DNA of 63,598 bases from Candidatus Zhuqueibacterota bacterium (lineage in GTDB: Bacteria; Zhuqueibacterota; Zhuqueibacteria; Residuimicrobiales; Krinioviventaceae), in the NCBI GenBank assembly GCA_016934825.1, contig JAFGSB010000103.1, forward strand, positions 1-63,598. The letters run 5' to 3'. The notes below the pieces were generated by a model, which made no database searches, was not told the origin of the DNA, and was given only the letters and a program-made list of their open reading frames with translations. Made by a program: the position numbers and the translations under genes. Numbering within the stretch: position 1 is the stretch's first letter; each line of letters starts with the position of its first letter. This document shows, piece after piece, positions 1 through 8,706 of the stretch.

Positions 1-625
1 AATGCCTTATCGCTATGCTTAAACCCAAATTATATACTGAGGAAATCGAGCAATTCTGTCTTTTCAAAACTTAACCGGACACTAATGAAATTAACCATAA
101 CTTTAAGGGGATTAGTAAAAAAATCTTCCCCTGCAAATCAAAACGGCGATTTTATCTTTTTTAAATATATTGGTGAATTGGATCAAAAGCAAGCAAAACA
201 TATTTTATTTTACGCTATCTGCATAAATAACAACATAGTCAGGCATATCCGTTCATGGAACGCTCAAATAACAATAAATCCTGAAAATTCTGTAAAAAAA
301 CAAATGTAAAATGACCGCGATGGTTCAAATCTTCAAACTGTCTGAGAAGTGAATAATATTTGTAATTCTCATAATAATTTTATACAATAATTTGACGAAA
401 AATATGTATCATATTTTTTTATTGATTTTGGTCTATCAAGTGTATTACTTTACAGGTACAGTTACAATCAATTACACAAAAAGGTGCAAAAAGCTCGAAC
501 ACACAAATCCGATATACTCTCGATACCCGAACTCTCAGAATCCGCCCGCGCAACTGCTTTTTAAAATGTGTGTCCGCCGCCAAAACTGGATAAATTACAG
601 AAAAATTAAACAGACTGGATCACGC
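1..625. other. A+T-rich window edge, no supported gene
   Basis: I see no convincing gene here. Two open frames exist: a 74-codon one at 85-309, and an N-terminal extension of the hypA frame from 392. Both have A+T-driven composition, no Shine-Dalgarno sequence and no recognisable motif. The upstream control of the hyp operon should lie in the last part of this stretch, but no clear promoter stands out. Confidence 0.5.
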
Positions 626-967
626 ATGCACGAAGTCGGAATTGCAAACGAGATCATCCGAATTATCAACGATATCATGGGGGAACATCCGGGCCAAAAA
701 GTGGACAAGGTTAAGGTGGTCATCGGCGAAATGATCGCGGTTGTGCCGGATTCCCTGACATTTGCGTACACAGCTCTGACGGAAAATACCCTGCTGCAAA
801 ATTCAAAGCTGGATATTGAAATTGTTCCCCTTACCGCCAGATGCAATGTTTGTTCACGAAAATTTAACATAAAAGAATTTGAAATGACCTGCCCCTATTG
901 TTTTTCCCAGGACATAGCCGTAAATAACGGAAACGAATTATATATAAAAGAATTAGAGGTCTCCTGA
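626..967 (+). CDS. hypA: HypA, hydrogenase nickel-insertion metallochaperone
   Basis: HypA delivers nickel, together with HypB, to the large subunit of [NiFe] hydrogenase in the cytoplasm. The 113-residue product has the family's usual length. It begins Met-His-Glu, and His2/Glu3 are the known nickel ligands. It carries the structural zinc site as two CxxC pairs at residues 73-76 and 89-92. The frame is open upstream to 392, but the extension would bury the N-terminal nickel site, so the ATG at 626 is chosen. The stop overlaps the start of hypB (TGATG), so the two are translationally coupled. It is the first gene of the hyp operon. Confidence 0.95.
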   Translation: MHEVGIANEIIRIINDIMGEHPGQKVDKVKVVIGEMIAVVPDSLTFAYTALTENTLLQNSKLDIEIVPLTARCNVCSRKFNIKEFEMTCPYCFSQDIAVNNGNELYIKELEVS

Positions 968-1608
968 TGCCTGTTATTACCGTAGAACGGAAAGTTTTGG
1001 AAAAAAATGACCAGATCGCCGCTGTGAACCGGAAACTGTTCGGTGAACGCAAAATTACAGCATTCAATTTGCTCAGTTCCCCGGGATCGGGTAAAACCAC
1101 CCTGCTGGAAAAACTGCTGCCGCAAATCAAGGATATCATGTGCGGCGTTATCGAAGGGGACGTGCAGTCGGACCGCGACGCACAACGCATAAACAGTCTC
1201 GGTATACCGGTTGTACAAATTGTCACCAACGGCGGCTGTCACCTGGACGCGGGCCTGGTAAAGGACGCGCTGGCCAACCTGGACCTGACGTCCATCCGGT
1301 TATTGTTTATCGAAAATGTGGGCAACCTGGTCTGCCCGGCGAATTATGACCTGGGCGAAAAAATGAAAATCGTCATGATGAGCACAACCGAAGGCGACGA
1401 TAAACCCCTCAAATATACGCCGATGTTCAGGACGGCCAATGTGTGTATTATAAACAAGATTGATCTGCTTCCGCATGTCGAATTCAATCCGGACACGGCG
1501 CGGGAAAACGCATTAAAAATCAATCCGGAACTCTCTTTTTTTAGCGTATCGGCAAAAACCGGGGAGGGTATGAATGAACTGGCCGACTGGATCAGGACGC
1601 AAGTTTAG
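967..1608 (+). CDS. hypB: HypB, hydrogenase nickel-incorporation GTPase
   Basis: HypB is the SIMIBI-class GTPase that works with HypA to insert nickel into [NiFe] hydrogenase. The P-loop PGSGKTT lies at residues 39-45, and the G4-type NKID motif is near residue 160. The metal-binding Cys-His pair of the G domain is at residues 91-92 (GGCHLD). The protein starts almost directly at the G domain. It lacks both the N-terminal CxxCGC high-affinity nickel site and the His-rich stretch found in some homologues, so it is a minimal, non-storage form. It overlaps hypA by one base and is followed by hypF after about 30 bases. Confidence 0.95.
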   Translation: MPVITVERKVLEKNDQIAAVNRKLFGERKITAFNLLSSPGSGKTTLLEKLLPQIKDIMCGVIEGDVQSDRDAQRINSLGIPVVQIVTNGGCHLDAGLVKDALANLDLTSIRLLFIENVGNLVCPANYDLGEKMKIVMMSTTEGDDKPLKYTPMFRTANVCIINKIDLLPHVEFNPDTARENALKINPELSFFSVSAKTGEGMNELADWIRTQV

Positions 1609-1638
1609 AACCGGAATATCTTTTTGTTGAGGACATAA

Positions 1639-3966
1639 GTGGCCAAAACAGAGTCAATACCGATTTTCGAAAACGTTAAAAAAAATATACGGGCGAGGAT
1701 ACTGATCCGGGGGGCCGTACAGGGTGTGGGTTTCCGGCCGTTTATTTATCGATTGGCAGGTTCTTTAAATCTGACCGGCTGGATCAATAATAACACCAGC
1801 GGGGTGGTGATCGAAGCCGAAGGTGACCGGGAATCATTGTCGGAATTTATTCAACGTATAAGGGAGGAAAAACCGGTCAGGGCAATTATTGATTCGTTGA
1901 CGACGGAATATGCTGAATGCGCAGGGTACCGCAACTTTGAAATCAAAAAAAGTGATTGGTCGGCGGACAAATCCGCCTGGATACTGCCGGATATCGGCAC
2001 CTGCAGTGAGTGCCGGGATGAGATTTTCGATCCGTCGGACAGGAGGTACCTGTATCCTTTCACCAATTGCACCAACTGCGGCCCGAGATATTCGATTATT
2101 CTGTCCCTGCCCTATGACCGTCCGAATACGACAATGCGGAATTTTACCATGTGTCCCGAATGCCGGCGGGAATATAACGATCCCGGAAACCGCCGCTTCC
2201 ACGCCCAGCCAAACGCCTGCCCGGTTTGCGGGCCCCGTATATGGTTGTCCGACAGATCGGGGCAGATAATTTATGAAAAAAATCAGGCGCTGTTTGAAAC
2301 CGTTGATCTATTAAAACAGGGCAGGATAATCGCCTTGAAAGGGATCGGCGGTTTTCAATTACTGGTCGACGCCGGAAAAGACGCCGCGGTTAAACGCCTT
2401 CGCCGGGCAAAAAGCCGCGATGAAAAACCGTTCGCGATGATGTTTCCGGATATGGAAACCGTAAAATATTACTGCGGCGTCTCCGCGCAGGAACAAAATT
2501 GTCTGGAATCGCCGGAAGCGCCGATCGTGTTGTTAAAAAGAAAATTGTCCGCAAGCTCCGGAATTATGGACATATCCGAACTGGTGGCCCCCGACAATCC
2601 GTATTGGGGTATTATGCTGCCCTATTCGCCGCTGCATTTGATCCTGATGTCTTTGTACAAAAAACCACTGATTGCCACCAGCGGCAATTTCACGGACGAA
2701 CCGATTTGTATAAATAACGATGAAGCGATACGGGAGCTGCATGGCATCGCGGATTATTTTTTAATGCACGATCGTCCCATCGCCCGGTACGTGGACGATT
2801 CCGTAGTCAGGACAATCGCGGACCACATAACCGTTTTGCGGCGTGCAAGGGGTTACGCGCCCCTGCCGGTGACGATAAAACAATCACTTCCCCCGGCGCT
2901 GGCCGTCGGCGGTCATTTAAAGAACACCATCGCGGTCGCGAACCGGAACAACATATTTATCAGCCACCATATCGGCGACCTGGAAACAAACAAGGCATAT
3001 AACGCATTTACACGGGCAGTTACAGATTTAAAACACATGTATAATGTCGTTCCGCAGATCGTCGTGTGCGACAAACACCCGGATTATTCCTCATCTCAAT
3101 TCGCCGCGAAATTCAAAGGAAAAATCATACGTGTTCAACACCATTATGCGCATATCCTGTCCTGTATGGCGGAAAACGGCGTCTCCCCACCCGTTCTGGG
3201 TTTTGCCTGGGACGGCACGGGATACGGCGACGACGGCACCGTCTGGGGCGGAGAGTGCCTGGCGGTCAATAATAAAGGGTACGAACGCGCCGCTTTCCTG
3301 CGCACTTTTCCACTGCCGGGCGGCGATAAAGCCGTCCGGGAACCCGGACGCGCCGCGTTCGGACTGTTATATCACATATTGGGGGACAGGATCAAGGATT
3401 ACCGCCACCTGCCTTCATTACAACAGTTCAATTCCGGTGAAATACGGGTCCTGAAACAGATGCTTGACAAAAAAATAAACTGTCCGAAAACCAGCAGTAT
3501 AGGGCGGTTGTTCGACGTTGTTTCCTCCCTGCTGGATGTGCAGCATATCAACACTTTCGAAGGGCAGGCGGCAATTAAACTGGAGAACCTGGCCTGGAGG
3601 GCGGAAAAGGAAACCGGCGCTTATCAATACGGAATTATTAACAACAACGGCCGTCGGATTATCGACTGGGAACCGCTCATTATGTCCATCCTTGCCGATA
3701 TAACTGCGGGAATGGTTCCCGAGGTCATCGCCGCGACTTTTCATAATACCCTTGCGGACATGATTTTCAAACTGGCGGGAGAAATCGGTATAAAAAAAAT
3801 TGTACTGAGCGGCGGTACGTTTCAAAACAAATTTCTGACGGAAAAAGTGATCGCCGGTCTGCAGAAGCAAAATTTTATCGTATACCGGCACAAAAACATC
3901 CCGCCAAATGACGGCGGTATAAGCGTCGGGCAGATTTTGGCAATTAATAATATGACAAATGAATAG
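1639..3966 (+). CDS. hypF: HypF, carbamoyltransferase for hydrogenase cyanide ligand synthesis
   Basis: HypF converts carbamoyl phosphate into carbamoyl-adenylate and loads the C-terminal cysteine of HypE, the source of the CN ligands of the [NiFe] site. All domains are visible in order. The acylphosphatase domain has the GAVQGVGFRP motif at residues 25-34. The double zinc finger uses Cys122/125/144/147 and Cys172/175/194/197. A YrdC-like domain follows from about 215 to 395, and then a Kae1-like domain with the HHYAH metal motif. At 775 residues it is full length. The start is a GTG, chosen because GAGGA sits five bases upstream and the acylphosphatase domain follows at once. Confidence 0.96.
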   Translation: MAKTESIPIFENVKKNIRARILIRGAVQGVGFRPFIYRLAGSLNLTGWINNNTSGVVIEAEGDRESLSEFIQRIREEKPVRAIIDSLTTEYAECAGYRNFEIKKSDWSADKSAWILPDIGTCSECRDEIFDPSDRRYLYPFTNCTNCGPRYSIILSLPYDRPNTTMRNFTMCPECRREYNDPGNRRFHAQPNACPVCGPRIWLSDRSGQIIYEKNQALFETVDLLKQGRIIALKGIGGFQLLVDAGKDAAVKRLRRAKSRDEKPFAMMFPDMETVKYYCGVSAQEQNCLESPEAPIVLLKRKLSASSGIMDISELVAPDNPYWGIMLPYSPLHLILMSLYKKPLIATSGNFTDEPICINNDEAIRELHGIADYFLMHDRPIARYVDDSVVRTIADHITVLRRARGYAPLPVTIKQSLPPALAVGGHLKNTIAVANRNNIFISHHIGDLETNKAYNAFTRAVTDLKHMYNVVPQIVVCDKHPDYSSSQFAAKFKGKIIRVQHHYAHILSCMAENGVSPPVLGFAWDGTGYGDDGTVWGGECLAVNNKGYERAAFLRTFPLPGGDKAVREPGRAAFGLLYHILGDRIKDYRHLPSLQQFNSGEIRVLKQMLDKKINCPKTSSIGRLFDVVSSLLDVQHINTFEGQAAIKLENLAWRAEKETGAYQYGIINNNGRRIIDWEPLIMSILADITAGMVPEVIAATFHNTLADMIFKLAGEIGIKKIVLSGGTFQNKFLTEKVIAGLQKQNFIVYRHKNIPPNDGGISVGQILAINNMTNE

Positions 3967-3997
3967 TTAACATGTGTCACAATACAGGAGTTGAATA

Positions 3998-4234
3998 ATG
4001 TGTCTGGCCGTACCCGGGAAAATTGAAGAGATAACCGGAACCGAACCGATCCTCAGGACCGGTAAAGTGAATTTTAACGGTATAGTCAAAACCATCCATT
4101 TAGGCTATGTACCGGAGGCAAAGGTCGGGGATTATGTCAATGTTCACGCCGGCTTTGCGATTGCCGTTTTGAATGAAGATGAAGCAACTGAAATATGGTC
4201 GATCCTGAACGAAATGAGTCAACAGAAAAAGTGA
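3998..4234 (+). CDS. hypC: HypC, hydrogenase assembly chaperone
   Basis: HypC is the small chaperone that binds HypD during Fe(CN)2CO assembly and then carries the iron unit to the hydrogenase large subunit. The 78-residue product begins with the diagnostic MCLAVPGKI. Cys2 there is the essential iron/HypD ligand after Met removal. A good AGGAG ribosome site lies just upstream. It sits between hypF and hypD, four bases before hypD. Confidence 0.96.
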   Translation: MCLAVPGKIEEITGTEPILRTGKVNFNGIVKTIHLGYVPEAKVGDYVNVHAGFAIAVLNEDEATEIWSILNEMSQQKK

Positions 4235-4238
4235 TAAT

Positions 4239-5339
4239 ATGAAATTTATGTCGGAATACCGGGACGCCGAAAGCACCAAAAAATATATCCGGGAAATACA
4301 AGCCATCAGCACAAAAAAGTGCGTCATCATGGAGATATGCGGCGGCCAGACCCACGCCCTGCTAAAATACGGCATCGACGAACTTTTACAGGACAATATC
4401 ACACTGTTACACGGTCCAGGCTGTCCGGTATGCGTCACGCCCCTGGACAAGATCGACAAGGCGATTAAAATAGCCTCCATGCCGGACGTAATATTCTGCT
4501 CTTTCGGGGACATGCTGCGCGTGCCAGGCAGTTCGGAAGATCTGCTCTCCGCCAAGGCAAGGGGCAACGATATCAGGATCGTGTATTCGCCCATGGACGC
4601 TCTCGACATCGCCCGGCAGAATCCGGACAAAAATGTGGTATTCTTCGGCATCGGTTTCGAAACCACGGTGCCGGCGGTGGCAATGGCCGTGTACCGGGCG
4701 TTTGAATTGAATATTTCGAATTTTTCCGTTCTCGTCTCGCATGTACTGGTTCCCCCGGCCATCGAGGCGATTTTGTCTTCGCCACATGCCGCGGTGCAGG
4801 GATTTCTGGCGGCAGGGCATGTCTGTGCGGTTATGGGCTATCGTGAATATATCCCTATCGCGGAAAAGTATAAAATCCCGATTGTGGTGACCGGCTTTGA
4901 ACCGTTGGACCTGGTTCAGGGTATCTATATGTGCGTTAAACAATTAGAGGAAGGACGCGCGGTTGTCGAAAACCAGTACACCCGCTCGGTAAAAAAGGAG
5001 GGCAATATTCCAGCCCAGCAGTTAATGAAAAAACTATACAAAACGGTGAACCGGCAATGGCGTGGAATCGGCGAAATCGCGGACAGCGGTTTGCAGTTAA
5101 AGAAGGAATACGGCGCTTTCGACGCGGAAGTCAAATTCAACCTGCGGAATATTCTTGTCCGGGAACCGGACAATTGTATCAGCGGGATGGTGCTGCAGGG
5201 CATAAAAAAGCCCACCGAATGCGCCGCGTTCGGCACGGCATGTACACCGGAGCATCCGCTTGGCGCGACGATGGTCTCATCCGAAGGCGCCTGCGCCGCG
5301 TATTATTATTACCGGAAAAATAACGAACATTCAGCATAA
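4239..5339 (+). CDS. hypD: HypD, Fe-S scaffold for Fe(CN)2CO assembly
   Basis: HypD, with HypC, is the scaffold on which the iron receives CN and CO ligands. It carries a [4Fe-4S] cluster. Two signature motifs are visible: CGGQTH starting at Cys34, and GPGCPVC with Cys62 and Cys65. The cluster-binding cysteines are near the C-terminus, in the stretch around ISGMVLQG and Cxx[10 protein letters not shown]. The length of 366 residues is typical. It starts four bases after hypC, with an alternative in-frame Met at residue 4. Confidence 0.96.
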   Translation: MKFMSEYRDAESTKKYIREIQAISTKKCVIMEICGGQTHALLKYGIDELLQDNITLLHGPGCPVCVTPLDKIDKAIKIASMPDVIFCSFGDMLRVPGSSEDLLSAKARGNDIRIVYSPMDALDIARQNPDKNVVFFGIGFETTVPAVAMAVYRAFELNISNFSVLVSHVLVPPAIEAILSSPHAAVQGFLAAGHVCAVMGYREYIPIAEKYKIPIVVTGFEPLDLVQGIYMCVKQLEEGRAVVENQYTRSVKKEGNIPAQQLMKKLYKTVNRQWRGIGEIADSGLQLKKEYGAFDAEVKFNLRNILVREPDNCISGMVLQGIKKPTECAAFGTACTPEHPLGATMVSSEGACAAYYYYRKNNEHSA

Positions 5340-5380
5340 AAAACAATCATGAGGCTTGAAAACCCTACCGGAGACAGGAA

Positions 5381-6445
5381 ATGAAAGATAAAAAAAGTAT
5401 AGCGGACAATTTCGGCGCCTGCCCGATACCACTGGACAATTATCCCCACATCGTTATGGCGCACGGCGGCGGCGGACAAATGACGAATCAGTTGATCAAA
5501 GAGATGTTCAATCCGGTATTCAATAATCAGTTCCTTGCCGCCGAACATGACGGTGCCGTTTTTGATTCCGCCGGTAAAAAGGCCGCCTTTACCACGGATT
5601 CCTATGTGATTCAGCCGCTGTTTTTCCCGGGCGGCGACATCGGCAGTCTGGCCGTATACGGCACGGTGAACGACCTCTGCATGTGCGGCGCCGTACCGGC
5701 ATATATCAGCCTGTCGCTGATTATCGAAGAGGGTCTGCCCATGCAGAATTTGTGGCGCATTATCAACAGCATTCAAAAAGCCGCGGAACGGACCGGGGTA
5801 CAGATCGTTACCGGCGACACCAAAGTTATCGACAAAACCGGCGGCGGAGGTTTATATATCAACACATCGGGGATCGGATTTATCGAACACGATTTGAACA
5901 TCAATCCGGCCGCGATCCGCAACGGCGATCTGATTTTACTCAGCGGCGATATCGGCAGGCACGGTATCGCCGTCATGGCGACCCGGGAAGGCCTGGAATT
6001 TGAGACGGAATTGACCAGTGACTGCGCGCCGTTGAATGATATTGTGCAAAAAATATTAACGGCCGGAATACCGGTGCATTGTATGCGGGACCTGACCAGG
6101 GGCGGCCTGGCAAGCGCGCTGATCGAAATCGCGCACAGCGCCGGAAATACTTTAGAAATAAATGAAGAAACGGTGCCGGTGACGGATGCGGTCGGCGGCG
6201 CCTGTGAACTGCTGGGATTTGACCCGGTTTATGTCGCCAATGAGGGCAGGTTTGTTATGTTCGTACCGCAGGAACACGCCAGGCAATGCCTGAAAATCTG
6301 CAGGAACCATGCGGCAGGAGAAAGTGCCGCAGTGATCGGCCGGGTAACCGAAAAAAAACAAGGCACGGTTGTGATGAAAAACCGGATCGGGGGACAAAGA
6401 ATACTGCACATGTTCAGCGGAGAACAATTACCCAGAATTTGCTGA
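5381..6445 (+). CDS. hypE: HypE, carbamoyl dehydratase donating cyanide ligands
   Basis: HypE takes the carbamoyl group from HypF on its C-terminal cysteine and dehydrates it with ATP to thiocyanate. It is a PurM/AIR-synthase-fold protein. The N-terminal glycine-rich HGGGG lies at residues 28-32. The product ends exactly in PRIC, so the catalytic Cys354 is the last residue, as the family requires. It closes the hypABFCDE operon. A 226-base gap without an evident terminator follows. Confidence 0.96.
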   Translation: MKDKKSIADNFGACPIPLDNYPHIVMAHGGGGQMTNQLIKEMFNPVFNNQFLAAEHDGAVFDSAGKKAAFTTDSYVIQPLFFPGGDIGSLAVYGTVNDLCMCGAVPAYISLSLIIEEGLPMQNLWRIINSIQKAAERTGVQIVTGDTKVIDKTGGGGLYINTSGIGFIEHDLNINPAAIRNGDLILLSGDIGRHGIAVMATREGLEFETELTSDCAPLNDIVQKILTAGIPVHCMRDLTRGGLASALIEIAHSAGNTLEINEETVPVTDAVGGACELLGFDPVYVANEGRFVMFVPQEHARQCLKICRNHAAGESAAVIGRVTEKKQGTVVMKNRIGGQRILHMFSGEQLPRIC

Positions 6446-6671
6446 GTTTGGGAATATATTGTTATCGTATCGGGAATCAAAAATATATCGATAATGAATT
6501 GACATGGTACAAATATTTCACTACATTTATAAAAATTACATGCCCGTAATAAAACGAACATGATGCGGAAAATTTTTCCTCTAAATTCTTCGTTACATAA
6601 CTCACTGCCCGGCATACCTGGCAACCATCAATTTAATATCATCCAGAAAATAAGAAAAGAAAGGGTTCTCC

Positions 6672-7658
6672 TTGTCTGAACTTGATAACACTCCCGAATA
6701 CCTGTTCGGTGCAGGATTGACGTTCCGGCCCGAAATCAAAATTCTTGACTGTACTATCCGGGACGGCGGACTGATGAGTAACCATCATTTCGAAGATAAA
6801 GCGGTAAGGGCCGTTTATTTTGCCTGTGTTAAAGCCGGTCTGGATTACATGGAACTGGGTTATAAAGCGTCAAAAAAATTATTTACTCCGTCGTTATACG
6901 GCGCCTGGAAATACTGTGATGAGGAAAATATCAAACGAATAGTTGGTGAGAACCATACCGGCCTTAAACTGTCCGCTATGGCCGACGCGACCCGGACCGA
7001 TTATAAAACGGATATTTTACCCAAACAACAAAGCGTGCTGGACATGATCAGGGTGGCCTGTTATACGCACCAGTTGTCAACCGCCCTCGATATGGTAAAA
7101 GACGCCCGTGACAAGGGTTACGAAACAACCATCAACATCATAGCGATATCCACAGTCACGGAAGCGGAACTGGATAAATCCCTGGAACTGGCGGCGGAAT
7201 CCGGGGTCGATACCATATACCTTGTGGACAGTTTTGGTAATTTGTATAACAAGCAGATACAATATCTGATCAAAAAATATATAAAATATGACAGACAGGT
7301 GGGCATACACGCCCATAACAACCGGGAACTGGCTTTTGCCAACACCATTGAAGCCTGTGAACATGGCGCCAACATGCTGGACGGCAGTCTGGCCGGTCTC
7401 GGACGCGGCGCGGGCAACTGCCGGACTGAACTGATAGTGGGATTTCTGCGACATTCGAAATACAGACTCCGCCCTTTACTCGAATGTATTCAGGAACATA
7501 TTGAACCGCTGCGTAAACATCTGCTCTGGGGACCCGATATCCCCTATATGCTCACCGGTTTGTATAATCAGCATCCGCGTTCGGCCATTCAGTACAACGC
7601 CGGTGAAAACCGGGGTAACTATATAAAATTCTTTGACGACATAAAAGGCAAGAACTAA
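6672..7658 (+). CDS. DRE-TIM metallolyase / aldolase-type HMGL-like enzyme
   Basis: This is a TIM-barrel enzyme of the HMG-CoA lyase / 4-hydroxy-2-oxovalerate aldolase superfamily, which cleave or form C-C bonds beside a carbonyl using a divalent metal. The family motif DCTIRDGG is at residues 26-33 and supplies the catalytic Arg and a metal-binding Asp. The metal-ligand HxH (HAHNN) is at His213 and His215, and GLGRGAGN follows as in HOA-type aldolases. The start is TTG, preceded by an AAAGGG ribosome site. The 328 residues match a stand-alone catalytic domain with no regulatory tail. The substrate cannot be read from the sequence. It follows the hyp operon on the same strand but across a 226-base gap. 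Confidence 0.8.
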   Translation: MSELDNTPEYLFGAGLTFRPEIKILDCTIRDGGLMSNHHFEDKAVRAVYFACVKAGLDYMELGYKASKKLFTPSLYGAWKYCDEENIKRIVGENHTGLKLSAMADATRTDYKTDILPKQQSVLDMIRVACYTHQLSTALDMVKDARDKGYETTINIIAISTVTEAELDKSLELAAESGVDTIYLVDSFGNLYNKQIQYLIKKYIKYDRQVGIHAHNNRELAFANTIEACEHGANMLDGSLAGLGRGAGNCRTELIVGFLRHSKYRLRPLLECIQEHIEPLRKHLLWGPDIPYMLTGLYNQHPRSAIQYNAGENRGNYIKFFDDIKGKN

Positions 7659-7771
7659 AGTTCTATATTGAAAAGCTTTCACGGAAAAATAAACATGAAT
7701 ACCTGTTCCTTTAAAATAATGGCCTTGTACTTCAAATCAGGGATATAAAACTTAGACCTTTATAAAATAAA

Positions 7772-8020
7772 TCAGCCTGTTGGTTTATTTTTCCTGTATT
7801 TTACAATTCCTGTGATGTTAAAAACAACGGAAGCGCCCAGCAAAGCGCCGGAAAGCCCCGTGAAAAAACCACAAAAAAAATCGGGACGACTATTTTGAAA
7901 CACAGATTGAATAAACTGACCGTTTTGTAGAAACACCAACACAAAACCAAGCAGTCCCATAACCATCAGTATCTGCCCGGTCCCGGTCAAACTGCGGTAA
8001 TCCTTATTCTTATAATACAT
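7772..8020 (-). CDS. Small two-TM membrane protein, third gene of XRE operon
   Basis: An 82-residue protein with two predicted membrane helices, around residues 18-35 (MVMGLLGFVLVF) and 50-68. The frame is open a further 44 codons upstream, but the ATG at 8020 follows a strong GAAGGA ribosome site and leaves only a short gap after the preceding gene. I do not recognise a family. The context of an XRE regulator, then a small membrane protein, then another small membrane protein resembles small regulator/membrane-protein operons seen in Firmicutes and other bacteria. Confidence 0.65.
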   Translation of the reverse strand: MYYKNKDYRSLTGTGQILMVMGLLGFVLVFLQNGQFIQSVFQNSRPDFFCGFFTGLSGALLGASVVFNITGIVKYRKNKPTG

Positions 8021-8034
8021 TTTTTTTCCTTCAA

Positions 8035-8229
8035 TTAATTGGTTTTCCGGTAATAAAACATGGCGCCAAGTTTGGTAACCGCCATTAAACACATGATGAT
8101 AAACAAATCCCAGCGGTACACGGATTTGGCGTAAAACAGGTACAGGAACCATCCACCCAGGGCTACCGCCGTGACCATAGCGGCCAGACGGGTTGAATAT
8201 AACCTGTGAATTTTGTATCGTTCATCCAT
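8035..8229 (-). CDS. Small membrane protein, second gene of XRE operon
   Basis: A 64-residue protein with two hydrophobic segments, roughly residues 16-33 and 40-58, charged ends and no visible catalytic motif. Its start overlaps the end of the XRE regulator gene by eight bases, so it is probably translated by coupling. The function is unknown. It could be the target whose level the regulator controls. Confidence 0.65.
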   Translation of the reverse strand: MDERYKIHRLYSTRLAAMVTAVALGGWFLYLFYAKSVYRWDLFIIMCLMAVTKLGAMFYYRKTN

Positions 8230-8443
8230 GTTTATTTACTTCCTTTCTTTGAAATAAAACATCGGTGGAACAACCGAACAGCTCGGAAAATTTTAACGCC
8301 AGCGGCAGGCTGGGTATATATTTGCCTTTCTCTATGGACACAATACTCTGGCGGGAAACGCCGGCTTTTGCCGCCAGTTCCTCCTGCGTCCATCCGTTAT
8401 TATTGCGGTATTCTTTGATGTGATTGATAATATCTGATTTCAT
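8222..8443 (-). CDS. XRE-family helix-turn-helix transcriptional regulator
   Basis: A 73-residue stand-alone HTH_XRE (Cro/CI-like) DNA-binding protein. The helix-turn-helix spans about residues 17-41 (TQEELAAKAGVSRQSIVSIEKG), and the protein ends soon after the five-helix domain, so it has no ligand or peptidase domain. It resembles the short YgzD-type regulators found with small membrane proteins. An AGGA ribosome site precedes the ATG. Just upstream lies a promoter framed by perfect inverted repeats, which makes autoregulation likely. Confidence 0.88.
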   Translation of the reverse strand: MKSDIINHIKEYRNNNGWTQEELAAKAGVSRQSIVSIEKGKYIPSLPLALKFSELFGCSTDVLFQRKEVNKHG

Positions 8444-8453
8444 TGTGTCCTGA

Positions 8454-8513
8454 TGTAAAGTTTACTTGACATATTATACAAAATTTTATATCAAATGTCA
8501 AGTAAACTTTACA
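8454..8513 (-). promoter_or_regulatory. Near-consensus sigma-70 promoter inside a perfect 19-bp inverted repeat
   Basis: Left arm 8454-8472 and right arm 8495-8513 are exact reverse complements (19 bp each) with 22 bp between. Read on the minus strand, the region holds -35 TTGACA (8501-8496), a 17-base spacer and -10 TATAAT (8478-8473), a perfect sigma-70 consensus. The -35 lies in one arm, and the -10 abuts and slightly overlaps no more than the edge of the other. A dimeric or tetrameric XRE regulator binding both arms would block RNA polymerase. Transcription would start about 20 bases before the XRE gene. Confidence 0.85.
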
Positions 8514-8706
8514 TTTTTTTAAAAAAATCCATTTTTTCATCCGGAATACTATTCTGTCAGTACCGGGTGTCCGGAAAACATATTTTATCCATATTGAAAA
8601 AAAATGAGTGATTTTATATCAATTTTTATGATTTTTTGTAACATAACGCAAATCGTTACGTCTAATATAAACATATAATAATATTTAATTGAATTAGGAA
8701 AAGATT

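Noticed and set aside
85-309. A 74-codon frame at the left edge
   Set aside because: It has A+T-driven composition, no ribosome site and no recognisable feature.
392-625. N-terminal extension of hypA
   Set aside because: It would bury the essential Met-His-Glu nickel site and has a non-coding look. The ATG at 626 gives the family length.
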